DNA of 57,630 bases from Candidatus Sumerlaeaceae bacterium (lineage in GTDB: Bacteria > Sumerlaeota > Sumerlaeia > Sumerlaeales > Sumerlaeaceae). Below are positions 33,741-42,486 of the stretch, piece after piece. Below the pieces are notes generated by a model. That model worked only from the letters and a program-made list of their open reading frames with translations. It had not been told where the DNA came from and did not search any database. Where the stretch lies: positions 1 to 57,630 of the forward strand of contig JAIBAT010000144.1 in NCBI GenBank assembly GCA_019695055.1, read 5' to 3'. The position numbers and the translations under genes are program-made. Numbering within the stretch: position 1 is the stretch's first letter; every line of letters starts with the position of its first letter.

Positions 33741-35360
33741 CTAAAGGCAGCGAATTCGCCGCACCGCGAGGCCGAGTTCTGCCGGGTCCCCGCCCTCGTC
33801 GGCGGAAAACACCATGGTCTCATGGAACAACTCGATTTCCACCGCGCCGGAGCCGTCGTCAGGCGGCAGGGCAAATTCCCGAGTCTCCCAAACGTGCGGC
33901 TGCATCGAAAAATCCCCGACTGGCCGGCCGTTTACAAACACTTTTCCGGCACATGTGATCTGAGGCTTGCCGGCGGCTGGTAAAGCAGCAGCAATCTCCA
34001 GGTGGATGCATTTCGCACCTGCCAGCCGGGAAAGAACCACCGTGGCGTGGCGGTTCACATGGCGAAACGCAACTCCGTCACGCACCAACCGGCGCCGCCA
34101 ACCAATGTAAAGCTCGCGCTCGGCCGCCACGCCTGGTTCAAACACCGGTTTCAGCCCCCCGTCCAGCGCCAGCAACTGCCGCCAACCCGCGGACATAATC
34201 TCTGTTCCTTCGCGGCAGCGCTCAAGCGCCTCGACAAGCCCGGGCAGGCAGTGAACTTGGGCCAGAGTGCTCGTGGTGAACCCCTCAACTGTGTCGCGGC
34301 CGGCCGGCGGAGTGGGAATGAACTGCTCATTTCGTCGCGCGTAAATGTTAATGCTGGCGCTGATGGGATACAGCTTGAAAAGCTTCATTCCATTCACGCG
34401 TTCACCCGGGGGCAGGTGCTTGTGAAAGTTATAGGGAATCAGGTCGAAGAACCGCTTGCTCTCAAACTGGTGAGGCATGGGCCAGGACTGCACGACCGGT
34501 TGGGCCGCGCAACCTCGCAATGCACGCAGGTAATCCGGCAGCCGCGGCCGCAACTCGTTCATCCCTTCCTCTTTTTCCATGATGCCAAGAAGGTGGTGAT
34601 CCTCCCGGTCCAGCACGCTGCGCATGGGTTCGCTGCACGCCACAAACACCCCTCCGGGTTTCAGCACTCGCAGCATTTCGCGCACGGCACGCGTCAAATC
34701 GCCAAGGTGATGGAGCACAGATCGGCAGAACACTACATCATACGATCCGCTTTGAAACGGAAGGCGATAAACAGGGGCCACGATACGTGACAGGTAGTGG
34801 GCGTGCTTCTGCGGGTTCTTCCAATAGAAACTTCGCTGGGAATTGGTGACACACTCCGGCGGTCCCGGGTCTGTTTCCTCGAAACTCGTATAGAGCAAAT
34901 GAGCCGTTTCCGTTTCGCAAGCGACGACCGCGGCGCCGCGGCGTGCAAACTCCGCGGAGGTGGCGCAAAGCCCCGCGCCAACATCCAGCACACGCATTCC
35001 CGGCCCCGGCGCCGCCTCATCGAGGGCTGCACGAAACAGCGCATCCATCAGTTCGGTGTTCTGGGCAATCTGATGATCAAGCTGCTCCCGCCGCCCGGTT
35101 TCCCAGCCAAGCTCGTCGATTTCTTTTTGCACAATTTTCCGGCGCGCGATGGACTCGCCAAGAGTTGCCGTCCAGTCCTGATCAATGACGCCAAGGAAGG
35201 CCATCCCCTCGGCTTGGGGGAATTCCTTGCGGCAGCGAGTACACCGCCAAGTCCCGGTCCAAAGAACACTTCCCCCACTCCGCACTTCCCCCTGTTCCAG
35301 CTCAAGGGACGCCCAGCAACACGGACTTAGCAGCAGATCGCGCACGGCGTTCAGCTGCAT
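33741..35360 (-). CDS. SAM-dependent methyltransferase with N-terminal zinc ribbon
   Basis: 539 residues in three parts. Residues 1-55 form a Trm112-like ribbon (SPCCWASL ... RCTRCRKEF). About 110-270 is a class I methyltransferase: RVLDVGAGLCATSAEFARRG, FQSGSYDVVFCRSVLHHLGD and LRVLKPGGVFVACSEP. The last 170 residues are beta-rich (ALPAAGKPQITCAGKVFVNG, EIELFHETMVFS) and resemble a glycan-processing accessory domain. Such Trm112/methyltransferase fusions are common in polysaccharide clusters; the substrate is unknown. Divergent from ilvD. Confidence 0.82.
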   Translation of the reverse strand: MQLNAVRDLLLSPCCWASLELEQGEVRSGGSVLWTGTWRCTRCRKEFPQAEGMAFLGVIDQDWTATLGESIARRKIVQKEIDELGWETGRREQLDHQIAQNTELMDALFRAALDEAAPGPGMRVLDVGAGLCATSAEFARRGAAVVACETETAHLLYTSFEETDPGPPECVTNSQRSFYWKNPQKHAHYLSRIVAPVYRLPFQSGSYDVVFCRSVLHHLGDLTRAVREMLRVLKPGGVFVACSEPMRSVLDREDHHLLGIMEKEEGMNELRPRLPDYLRALRGCAAQPVVQSWPMPHQFESKRFFDLIPYNFHKHLPPGERVNGMKLFKLYPISASINIYARRNEQFIPTPPAGRDTVEGFTTSTLAQVHCLPGLVEALERCREGTEIMSAGWRQLLALDGGLKPVFEPGVAAERELYIGWRRRLVRDGVAFRHVNRHATVVLSRLAGAKCIHLEIAAALPAAGKPQITCAGKVFVNGRPVGDFSMQPHVWETREFALPPDDGSGAVEIELFHETMVFSADEGGDPAELGLAVRRIRCL

Positions 35361-35543
35361 CGCGGATTACCGGAGAAGCCAAGGTTCATATCGGGAAGCA
35401 ATGAACGGTACTCGAATGCAATATTCAATGGGCGGATGATGGGGAGCACTCCGAATGCCAGGTGCCCCTGAATGTGTAGTTGATTTGGGCTCTTTCGGAC
35501 CCCTCGCATCATTGGCAACTCTTACGACACGATTGGATATGGC

Positions 35544-37268
35544 ATGACGAGCAAATCGAACAACGGCAAGTGGCTTCCCTCTCATCAAGTGACAAAGGGC
35601 CCGGCACGAGCGCCTCACCGGGCATTTCTGCGTTCCATGGGCCTGAAGGACAAGGAGCTGAACCAGCCGTTTGTCGGCGTCGCGTCGACTTGGAATGAGG
35701 CAACACCTTGTAACCTGACCCTCGACCGCCAGGCCAAGGCGGTGAAAAAGGGCGTCGTGGACGCCGGTGGCACGCCGCGTGAGTTTGTGGCCATCGCCGT
35801 CAGCGACGGCATCGGCATGGGACACGAGGGAATGAAAGCCTCCCTCATCAGCCGCGAGGTCATCGCGGATTCTGTCGAGCTGATGATGCGTGCGCACTGC
35901 TATGACGCGCTGGTAGGGCTGGCAGGATGCGACAAGTCATTGCCTGGCATGATGATGGTCATGGCGCGGCTCAATGTGCCTTCAATCTTTCTTTATGGTG
36001 GCACAATCATGCCGGGGCAGTTCCGCGGGAAGGACGTGACGATCCAGGAAGTTTACGAGGCCGTGGGTGCCCATGCAGCCGGAAAAATCAGCGACGAAGA
36101 CCTGCTCGAACTCGAATGCGCGGCCTGTCCTGGTGCGGGAAGTTGCGGCGGACAGTTTACCGCCAACACCATGGCCTGCGTGAGCGAGGCCATCGGCATT
36201 GCTCTGCCATTCAGCGCGTCCTTCCCTGCAGAGGACCTGAAGCGCGATGAGTTCGCCGCCGAATGTGGACGGGTCGTGATGCAGCTCCTCGAAAAGAACA
36301 TCCGTCCCCGCGACATTATGACCTTCGAGGCGTTTGAGAACGCCATGGCCGTCGTGGCCGCCACGGGTGGATCCACCAATGCGTGTCTCCACCTGCCGGC
36401 CTTGGCCAACGAGGTGGGCATCAAGTTTACGTTTGACGACATGGACCGCGTGGCGCGGCGCACGCCAACCATTGCCGACCTGAAACCCGGTGGCCGCTAC
36501 GTGGCCTACGACGTCCACAAGATCGGGGGCGTGCCGGTGATCCTAAAGCAGTTGCTCGACAACGGCCTCCTTCACGGCGATGTGATGACCTGCACGGGCA
36601 AAACAATGCGGGAAAACCTGGCCGGTGTGAAACATCCGGAAGGCCAGGATGTCGTGGTCCCGATTTCCAAGGCACTTAGCCCCACAGGGGGCATGGCGAT
36701 CCTGCGCGGCAACCTGGCGCCAGACGGCGCCGTCATCAAGACGGCCCACGTCAAGGTGCTCCAGCACACTGGCCCGGCCAAAGTGTTTAATTGCGAGGAC
36801 GACGCGTTCGCCGCCATCTCACGCTGCGAGATCAAGAAGGGCGATGTCGTCATCATCCGCTACGAAGGACCGAAGGGTGGCCCCGGTATGCGAGAGATGC
36901 TCGCACCCACGGCCGCGCTGGTAGGCCAGGGACTTGGTTACGACTGTGCCATGATCACCGACGGTCGCTTCAGCGGAGCGACCCGTGGGCTTATGATTGG
37001 CCACGTCACGCCCGAGGCCATGGACGGCGGTGCCATCGCCCTTGTGAAGGAAGGCGACATCATCTCCATCGATGCGGACAAGGGCACCATAGTGCTCAAT
37101 GTAAGTGATGCGGAGCTTACCGAACGTCGAAAAAACTGGAAGCCCATCGAGCCGCGCTACCGATCGGGCGCACTGGCGAAATACGCCAAGCTCGTGGGTC
37201 CGGCCCACGAAGGTGCGATCTGCGCGCCCGGTGGTTTTGACCCGATTCCAGTGGTGGAGAGAGTTTAG
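35544..37268 (+). CDS. ilvD: Dihydroxy-acid dehydratase
   Basis: 574 residues, full family length. The three cluster Cys are present (TPCNLTL, GCDKSLPG, and CPGAGSCGGQFTANTM), matching the [2Fe-2S] bacterial IlvD/Edd type. Further marks are TGGSTNACLHLPALA and the C-terminal ITDGRFSGATRGLMIGHV. It dehydrates dihydroxy acids in valine, leucine and isoleucine synthesis. No ribosome site is evident before the ATG, and I see no T-box or leader peptide in the 183-nt divergent region. Confidence 0.96.
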   Translation: MTSKSNNGKWLPSHQVTKGPARAPHRAFLRSMGLKDKELNQPFVGVASTWNEATPCNLTLDRQAKAVKKGVVDAGGTPREFVAIAVSDGIGMGHEGMKASLISREVIADSVELMMRAHCYDALVGLAGCDKSLPGMMMVMARLNVPSIFLYGGTIMPGQFRGKDVTIQEVYEAVGAHAAGKISDEDLLELECAACPGAGSCGGQFTANTMACVSEAIGIALPFSASFPAEDLKRDEFAAECGRVVMQLLEKNIRPRDIMTFEAFENAMAVVAATGGSTNACLHLPALANEVGIKFTFDDMDRVARRTPTIADLKPGGRYVAYDVHKIGGVPVILKQLLDNGLLHGDVMTCTGKTMRENLAGVKHPEGQDVVVPISKALSPTGGMAILRGNLAPDGAVIKTAHVKVLQHTGPAKVFNCEDDAFAAISRCEIKKGDVVIIRYEGPKGGPGMREMLAPTAALVGQGLGYDCAMITDGRFSGATRGLMIGHVTPEAMDGGAIALVKEGDIISIDADKGTIVLNVSDAELTERRKNWKPIEPRYRSGALAKYAKLVGPAHEGAICAPGGFDPIPVVERV

Positions 37269-37350
37269 CCACCCTCATCCGCACATTGCAACGATTTCTG
37301 CTTATTTTCCTTTGAGTTTGGAAAGCTGGTACTATTGCGTATCAGGCTGA

Positions 37351-38916
37351 ATGTCTCACACCCGCTACATTGCCCTGCGCGACGAGCTGCAATCCCATTT
37401 GCTGGGAGACCGTGTCGCCGATGGCGGCGGTGGACGGGCCGCGCGGTGGCCGGGTCGCACTACGCCCGACGAGCGAATCGTCCAGATGATCTGGGCGGAG
37501 CAGTTGATGCGTGGAACGGAACTGGTGACGTGCACCGGAAAGCCATTGCGCGTCATTTCACCGGGGCAGTGGAACGGCGAGGCCGGGCCGGATTTTCGCA
37601 CGGCGGAGCTGGAAATCGGCGGACGACGCCTGCGCGGTGACGTGGAAATCCATGTGGAGTCTGCCGATTGGGAACGCCACCAGCACCACCGGGATTTTGA
37701 GTACAACGGCGTTGTGCTGCACGCGTTCCTCCGGCGCACGGATCGGGTGAACTTTGACGGACTCCATAACGGGACACAAATCGAGCGCATTGAACTGGAA
37801 TCCTTCATTCACCCTGATCTTGAAACTGTGAGCCGCACCTTGTCCGCGGAGGATTGCCCATTTGACGGCACCTCGAACCTGGGACGCTGTCACACCGCGG
37901 TGTCGCGTCTGGGGTCTGATTTCCTCCGCAAGTTCTTTGACGCCGCGGCCCGCGAGCGCGTCGAGGCCAAGGTGGCGCGATTTGCAGCTCAACTGGAAGG
38001 CGAAACACCAGACCAGGTGCTTTACCAGGCGATCATGACAGCCATGGGCCACAAGGGCGGGAAAACACTGTTCTTCCTGTTGGCCAAACGCACCCCCATC
38101 GAGGAGTTAAAGGATTACCTGCGCGATGTGCCGCCCGGCGACATCCCTGCCGCCATCGAGGCTGTACTTCTCCATGTGGCGAATCTTGTCCCGGCCGGCA
38201 ACGCCAAACCCGATTCAGAAATGTGTGTGGGAGCGGGATTTGACGGGGAGACCCAGGATTACCTGAATCACATTCATCGATGGTGGAGCGAGCTATCCGG
38301 GTACTTCGCGGATCGCCTGATTCCACCAACGCGTCGCTGGTTCTCGGGCATTCGCCCGCCGAACTTCCCAACACGTCGGCTCGGTGGAATCGCGCGCCTG
38401 TTGACTGACCTCGATTTTCGCCGGGGATTGGTAAGCAACTTTGCCCGCCGCGTGGAACAGGCCATGGCCCGTAACCCGAAAACGTCGAAGGACTTCAAAC
38501 GCGAAATCGCCCAACTGGCCACGCTGTTCGAGGCCAAGGGTGCTTCCTACTGGAAACAGCACTACACCTTCGGCGGCAAGCCGGCCCCTCGCCCCATGCA
38601 ACTCATCGGCGCCGACCGCGCGGAATCCATTCTCTTCAACGCATTGTTGCCGATGTTGCTTCTCCATGCGCGACGCGAGAAGAACCAAACCATGGAGGAT
38701 TTTATCTGGCGGCTTGTGGCCCACTTTCCGGCGCTTCCGGACAATGCGATCACGAAGTTCATGCGACACCGCCTGTTTGGCCCGGCTGGACACGATGCTT
38801 TCAACTTCCGCCTCGAAAAGCAGAACCAGGCTCTCTTCCATATCTTTCACGATTGCTGCAACAACAACGCCCGGACATGCGACGATTGCGTGTTCTTCAG
38901 GGTAGTTGAAGGCTGA
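37351..38916 (+). CDS. DUF2851 family protein
   Basis: 521 residues. The family core is easy to see: SPGQWNGEAGPDFRTAELEI, then RGDVEIHVESADWERHQHHR and NGVVLHAFLR, followed by a helical C-terminal region ending in a Cys trio (NNNARTCDDCVFF). DUF2851 proteins occur widely in Bacteroidota, Verrucomicrobiota and relatives; function is unknown. The conserved His/Glu/Asp block looks like an enzyme active site. Confidence 0.85.
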   Translation: MSHTRYIALRDELQSHLLGDRVADGGGGRAARWPGRTTPDERIVQMIWAEQLMRGTELVTCTGKPLRVISPGQWNGEAGPDFRTAELEIGGRRLRGDVEIHVESADWERHQHHRDFEYNGVVLHAFLRRTDRVNFDGLHNGTQIERIELESFIHPDLETVSRTLSAEDCPFDGTSNLGRCHTAVSRLGSDFLRKFFDAAARERVEAKVARFAAQLEGETPDQVLYQAIMTAMGHKGGKTLFFLLAKRTPIEELKDYLRDVPPGDIPAAIEAVLLHVANLVPAGNAKPDSEMCVGAGFDGETQDYLNHIHRWWSELSGYFADRLIPPTRRWFSGIRPPNFPTRRLGGIARLLTDLDFRRGLVSNFARRVEQAMARNPKTSKDFKREIAQLATLFEAKGASYWKQHYTFGGKPAPRPMQLIGADRAESILFNALLPMLLLHARREKNQTMEDFIWRLVAHFPALPDNAITKFMRHRLFGPAGHDAFNFRLEKQNQALFHIFHDCCNNNARTCDDCVFFRVVEG

Positions 38917-38940
38917 CGACAGTCACAGGAGATCAAAATA

Positions 38941-39390
38941 ATGAAATTCCAGTCGGTTTCTGTTCATTCGCTCATTGTCCTCCTGGTAATCATTGCCTTC
39001 ACCTCCGCTATTCCGGCCACTGCTAATGCGGAAAGGTCTGCCGGAAACGACCCTGTAACCTCGAAATCTGCCGGTCGCGATGAAAAGGCCTCTATTGGCC
39101 ACCTTGTCGCCTTCATGGAACGAAGTGATGTGACATTCATCCGGAACGGTCAGGAGTACGATGGCAAGGCTGCTGCCGAGCATATGAAACTCAAACTTGG
39201 ACAGGCCGGGAACCGCATCAAGACTGCACGGGACTTCATCGAAAATATCGCTTCCAAGTCCTCAATGAGCGGAAAAGAGTACAGCATCAAGCGCACGGAC
39301 GGCACACAAGTGTCCGCGAGGGACTGGCTGAATGCCGAACTGAGGCGCTTCGAAGCTTCCGGTGATTCCACGACAACCACCACCCGTTAA
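38941..39390 (+). CDS. Exported DUF5329 family protein
   Basis: 149 residues. A signal peptide runs to about residue 30 (SLIVLLVIIAFTSAIPATANA). The mature part has the DUF5329 pattern: FMERSDVTFIRNGQEYDGKA, AEHMKLKLGQAG, IKTARDFIENIASKSSMSGK. Small periplasmic protein of unknown function. It lies 24 nt after the DUF2851 gene with AGGAG just upstream of the ATG. Confidence 0.8.
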   Translation: MKFQSVSVHSLIVLLVIIAFTSAIPATANAERSAGNDPVTSKSAGRDEKASIGHLVAFMERSDVTFIRNGQEYDGKAAAEHMKLKLGQAGNRIKTARDFIENIASKSSMSGKEYSIKRTDGTQVSARDWLNAELRRFEASGDSTTTTTR

Positions 39391-39523
39391 TAGAGCCCAA
39401 CGCACACCGTTGCGCTCGTCAATGACTGCGAAAAACCTTTGAGGTCTCAAAAATGGGGGAGCAGGACTCGCGCTAAATCATTCGGGATTGCCGAAAACTC
39501 ACTATGCGGGGTATGCCTGAAAC

Positions 39524-40762
39524 ATGTCATCCATTTATCGAATTCTACTGTGTTGCACCGCAGTGGCCCTGATGGCCACCGCAAGCAAAGCCGCGCCAAA
39601 GACCGCGAAGTATGACCTTGGCGCAAGGCTTGACGAAATTCTGACGTCGGGCGTCGAAAGTAAAGTATACCCTGGAGCCGTCCTCATTGTGGGGCAGCCG
39701 GGCAAAACGTTGTACGCCAAAGCCTTTGGACACTTCACCTATGATACGACCGCGCCCGCGATGCAAATGGACACGATGTTTGACCTGGCTTCTGTTTCAA
39801 AGGTTGCCGGCACGGCCACAGCGGCCATGTTGCTCATTGACGATAGGAAGCTCTCCATCGACGATCTGGTTACGAGCCGGATTCCGGGATTTGGCGCCAA
39901 CGGCAAGGACAAGGTGACGGTGAAGGATCTCCTCACACATGTCTCTGGCCTCAAGGCGTACGAGAACAAGGACAAAGTCGAAAAGTCGCGACAGCCGAAC
40001 GAATCCCATTCGGACGCGCTCATTCGCGACTATAGCGAACTCAAGCTTTCCTACGAGCCGCGCACGAGTTCAACATACAGTTGCCTGAACCTGCAGACGA
40101 TGGCCCGGGTCAACGAGACCATCCTCGCCGACCGGCAGGACAAGCTCCTCAAGCAACGTGTTTATGGTCCGCTGGGCATGAAAGACACGGGCTATGTGCT
40201 GACCCCCGAGCAGAAGAAACGCTGCGCCCCGACCGTCCTGAAACCGGATGGTACACTGCTTCAGGGTGAAATCCATGACCCGCTGGCGAATTATCACGGG
40301 GTAGAGGATCACTGCCCCGGAAATGCGGGTCTGTTCTCCACGGCGCCCGATCTCGCTAAGCTTTGCGAGATGTATATTAACGGGGGCAAGTTTGGAAAGA
40401 AACAGATCATCAAGGCGGAAACTGTTCGCATGATGACGCAAAACCAGATGCCTGCCGCCATCAAGGACAAGCGTGGCCTGGGGTGGGACATCTACACCTC
40501 CAAGCCTTACGTCACCGACCTCAATAAGACTCCCGAGACCACCGTTGTTGGACACACCGGATACACCGGCACGCTTCTGTGGCTGGACAAGAATTCCAAG
40601 ACCTATGTGGTTCTCTTGACCAACCGCACCTATCCCGACGACGCGAGCAAGAAGAAGGGGCAGTTGGATATTTCCACCGTGCGCAAGATGGTTTGCGACG
40701 CCGTGCTGCGCGCGCAACCAATGTACAAGTCTTACTACGCGCAAACCGACAAGAAGAAGTAG
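39524..40762 (+). CDS. Exported serine hydrolase, beta-lactamase class C family
   Basis: 412 residues with a signal peptide ending near ATASKA. The penicillin-binding fold motifs are SVSK (nucleophile Ser and Lys), YSC in the place of YxN, and HTGYTG in the place of KTG, as in class C-like esterases and peptidases. GPLGMKDTGY and GNAGLFSTAPDLAKLCEMY are typical of this branch. Likely a periplasmic esterase or D-amino peptidase; true beta-lactam resistance is not implied by these variants. Confidence 0.88.
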   Translation: MSSIYRILLCCTAVALMATASKAAPKTAKYDLGARLDEILTSGVESKVYPGAVLIVGQPGKTLYAKAFGHFTYDTTAPAMQMDTMFDLASVSKVAGTATAAMLLIDDRKLSIDDLVTSRIPGFGANGKDKVTVKDLLTHVSGLKAYENKDKVEKSRQPNESHSDALIRDYSELKLSYEPRTSSTYSCLNLQTMARVNETILADRQDKLLKQRVYGPLGMKDTGYVLTPEQKKRCAPTVLKPDGTLLQGEIHDPLANYHGVEDHCPGNAGLFSTAPDLAKLCEMYINGGKFGKKQIIKAETVRMMTQNQMPAAIKDKRGLGWDIYTSKPYVTDLNKTPETTVVGHTGYTGTLLWLDKNSKTYVVLLTNRTYPDDASKKKGQLDISTVRKMVCDAVLRAQPMYKSYYAQTDKKK

Positions 40763-40777
40763 CGGGGGATCAGGGGA

Positions 40778-41674
40778 ATGAAGCCATCTTTGCTGGAGGC
40801 ATTGAAAACCCGTATTCTGGTGGGCGACGGGGCCATGGGCACACAACTTCAGCTTGCAGGCTTGGAACCCGGCGGACCGGGCGAAGTCTGGAATGCCGAC
40901 GAACCTGACCGGGTGAAGGCCATCCAGCAGCGCTACGCCGATGCGGGCTCCGACATTATCATCACGAATACTTTTGGGGCCAACCGGTCGCGCCTCAGCC
41001 TCCACGGGCACGAGGAGCGGGCCTTTGAGCTCAACAAGACCGGTGCAGCGGTTGCCCGGCAAGTCATGGGCAGCGATCGGTACGTGCTTGGCGACATTGG
41101 TCCCTTCGGCGGATTCATCGAACCTCTCGGCGAGGCCAGTCGTGGGCAGGTTGTTGAATGGTTTGACGAGCAGGCTCGCGGTCTCCTCGAAGGTGGCGTC
41201 GACGGGTTCATTATTGAGACCATGACGGCCCTTGACGAGATCGAGTGCGCCATCCAAGCCATCCGCCGTCACAGCAAACTACCCATTGTTGCTTCACTTG
41301 CCTTTGATAAGACCCAGACGGGCACCTTCCGCACCATGATGGGAGTCTCCCCGACTCAGGCCGCAACACACCTCACCAATAAGGGCGCAGACATCATTGC
41401 TTGCAATTGCGGAACCGGGCTCGAAATCGGCGACTACGCTGCCATCGTGGCCGAATTCCGCAGCGCCACCAGCTTGCCGATAATGGCGCAACCCAATGCC
41501 GGCATGCCTGAACTCACCGACGACGGTGTTGTCTATCACGAGACGCCCGAGATGATGACAAAGGGAATCCCCGCCATTGCCGCAGCGGGAGCACGAATCA
41601 TTGGCGGATGCTGCGGGACCACGCCGGAACACATTCGCCTGTTTCGCGCAGAGATTGACCGCCTCGGCACCTAA
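40778..41674 (+). CDS. Homocysteine S-methyltransferase domain protein
   Basis: 298 residues, the size of the isolated homocysteine-binding barrel. GDGAMGTQLQ, NTFGANRSRL and GDIGPFGG are MetH N-domain marks; zinc ligands are the Cys in CNCGTG and the pair in GGCCGTTPEH. It transfers a methyl group to homocysteine, either alone (betaine or S-methylmethionine type) or as part of a split MetH. No folate or cobalamin domain follows in this window. AGGGG lies just before the ATG. Confidence 0.9.
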   Translation: MKPSLLEALKTRILVGDGAMGTQLQLAGLEPGGPGEVWNADEPDRVKAIQQRYADAGSDIIITNTFGANRSRLSLHGHEERAFELNKTGAAVARQVMGSDRYVLGDIGPFGGFIEPLGEASRGQVVEWFDEQARGLLEGGVDGFIIETMTALDEIECAIQAIRRHSKLPIVASLAFDKTQTGTFRTMMGVSPTQAATHLTNKGADIIACNCGTGLEIGDYAAIVAEFRSATSLPIMAQPNAGMPELTDDGVVYHETPEMMTKGIPAIAAAGARIIGGCCGTTPEHIRLFRAEIDRLGT

Positions 41675-41686
41675 ATCACCCCGTTC

Positions 41687-42475
41687 ATGCTCCCCTTTGA
41701 GATTCCGCGCCCTGCGCCATTGATTCGCGGCACCCTGATTCAGCGCTACAAGCGGTTTATGGCCGACGTGAAGCTCGACACTGGTGAAACCGTGACCGCT
41801 CATTGCGTAAACACAGGCGCCATGGAAGGTCTTACGCGCCCTGGCACGCGTGTCTGGCTCAGCCGCGCCGACAACCCTGCCCGCAAATTGCAGTTCACCT
41901 GGGAACTTGCCGAGGTTTGGGGTGGCATCCTCGGGGTTAACACCAGTCTGCCTAATCGCGTGGTTGGCGAACTTCTGAAAGAGCGCGCACTTTCCGGTCT
42001 TACACGTTGGCAGGAGTTGCGCCCGGAGAAAGTCTACGGTGAGCGCAGCCGGGTTGATTTCTGGATGCGAATCGCAGGCCGCGAGCACTACCTCGAGGTG
42101 AAGAATTGCCACCTTGTGTATCCCGATGCACGCGCTTATTTTCCTGATTGCGTGTCGGAGCGCGCAGCAGGCCATCTGCGGGAGCTGGCAGCGGTCTTAT
42201 CCAAAGGAGCCTCGGCCGAAGTGCTCTTCTTTGTCCAGATTCCAGGTGTGAAAGCCGTAAGGCCCAGCGATGTACATGATCCGGCTTTCGCCGCCGCCGC
42301 CCGCGAAGCGGCAACCGCTGGCGTTAAGTTCACCGCCCTGGAGGTGCGTCATACGCCCGACAGGATTGTCGTCGAGCGCAAACTCCCCGTGGACCTGAAA
42401 CCCTATTCGACAGAACCCGTGGCGGGCTGGCGCACCGAATGGTTGGGACTACGAGGAACACCGCTCAACCCTTAA
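41687..42475 (+). CDS. sfsA: SfsA, DNA/RNA nuclease family protein
   Basis: 262 residues. The start LIRGTLIQRYKRFMADVKLD, then HCVNTGAMEGLTRPG, the acidic site RVDFWMRIAG with EVKNCHL, and FPDCVSERAAGHLREL match SfsA well. The PD-(D/E)xK-like residues Asp and E-x-K are present. SfsA was named from maltose regulation; nuclease activity is the current family view. It follows the methyltransferase gene by 12 nt and converges with the hybrid kinase. Confidence 0.92.
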   Translation: MLPFEIPRPAPLIRGTLIQRYKRFMADVKLDTGETVTAHCVNTGAMEGLTRPGTRVWLSRADNPARKLQFTWELAEVWGGILGVNTSLPNRVVGELLKERALSGLTRWQELRPEKVYGERSRVDFWMRIAGREHYLEVKNCHLVYPDARAYFPDCVSERAAGHLRELAAVLSKGASAEVLFFVQIPGVKAVRPSDVHDPAFAAAAREAATAGVKFTALEVRHTPDRIVVERKLPVDLKPYSTEPVAGWRTEWLGLRGTPLNP

Positions 42476-42486
42476 GGCGCGTCGAC

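Noticed and set aside
35361..35543. T-box or leader-peptide attenuator before ilvD
   Set aside because: No T-box sequence, no run of Val, Leu or Ile codons and no terminator hairpin seen in the divergent gap.
39524..40762. Beta-lactam resistance gene
   Set aside because: The family is the class C-like serine hydrolases with YSC and HTG variants, more typical of esterases and peptidases.
40070..41272. A 400-codon minus-strand frame opposite the serine hydrolase and methyltransferase genes
   Set aside because: It spans the antisense of two well-supported genes and shows no domain.
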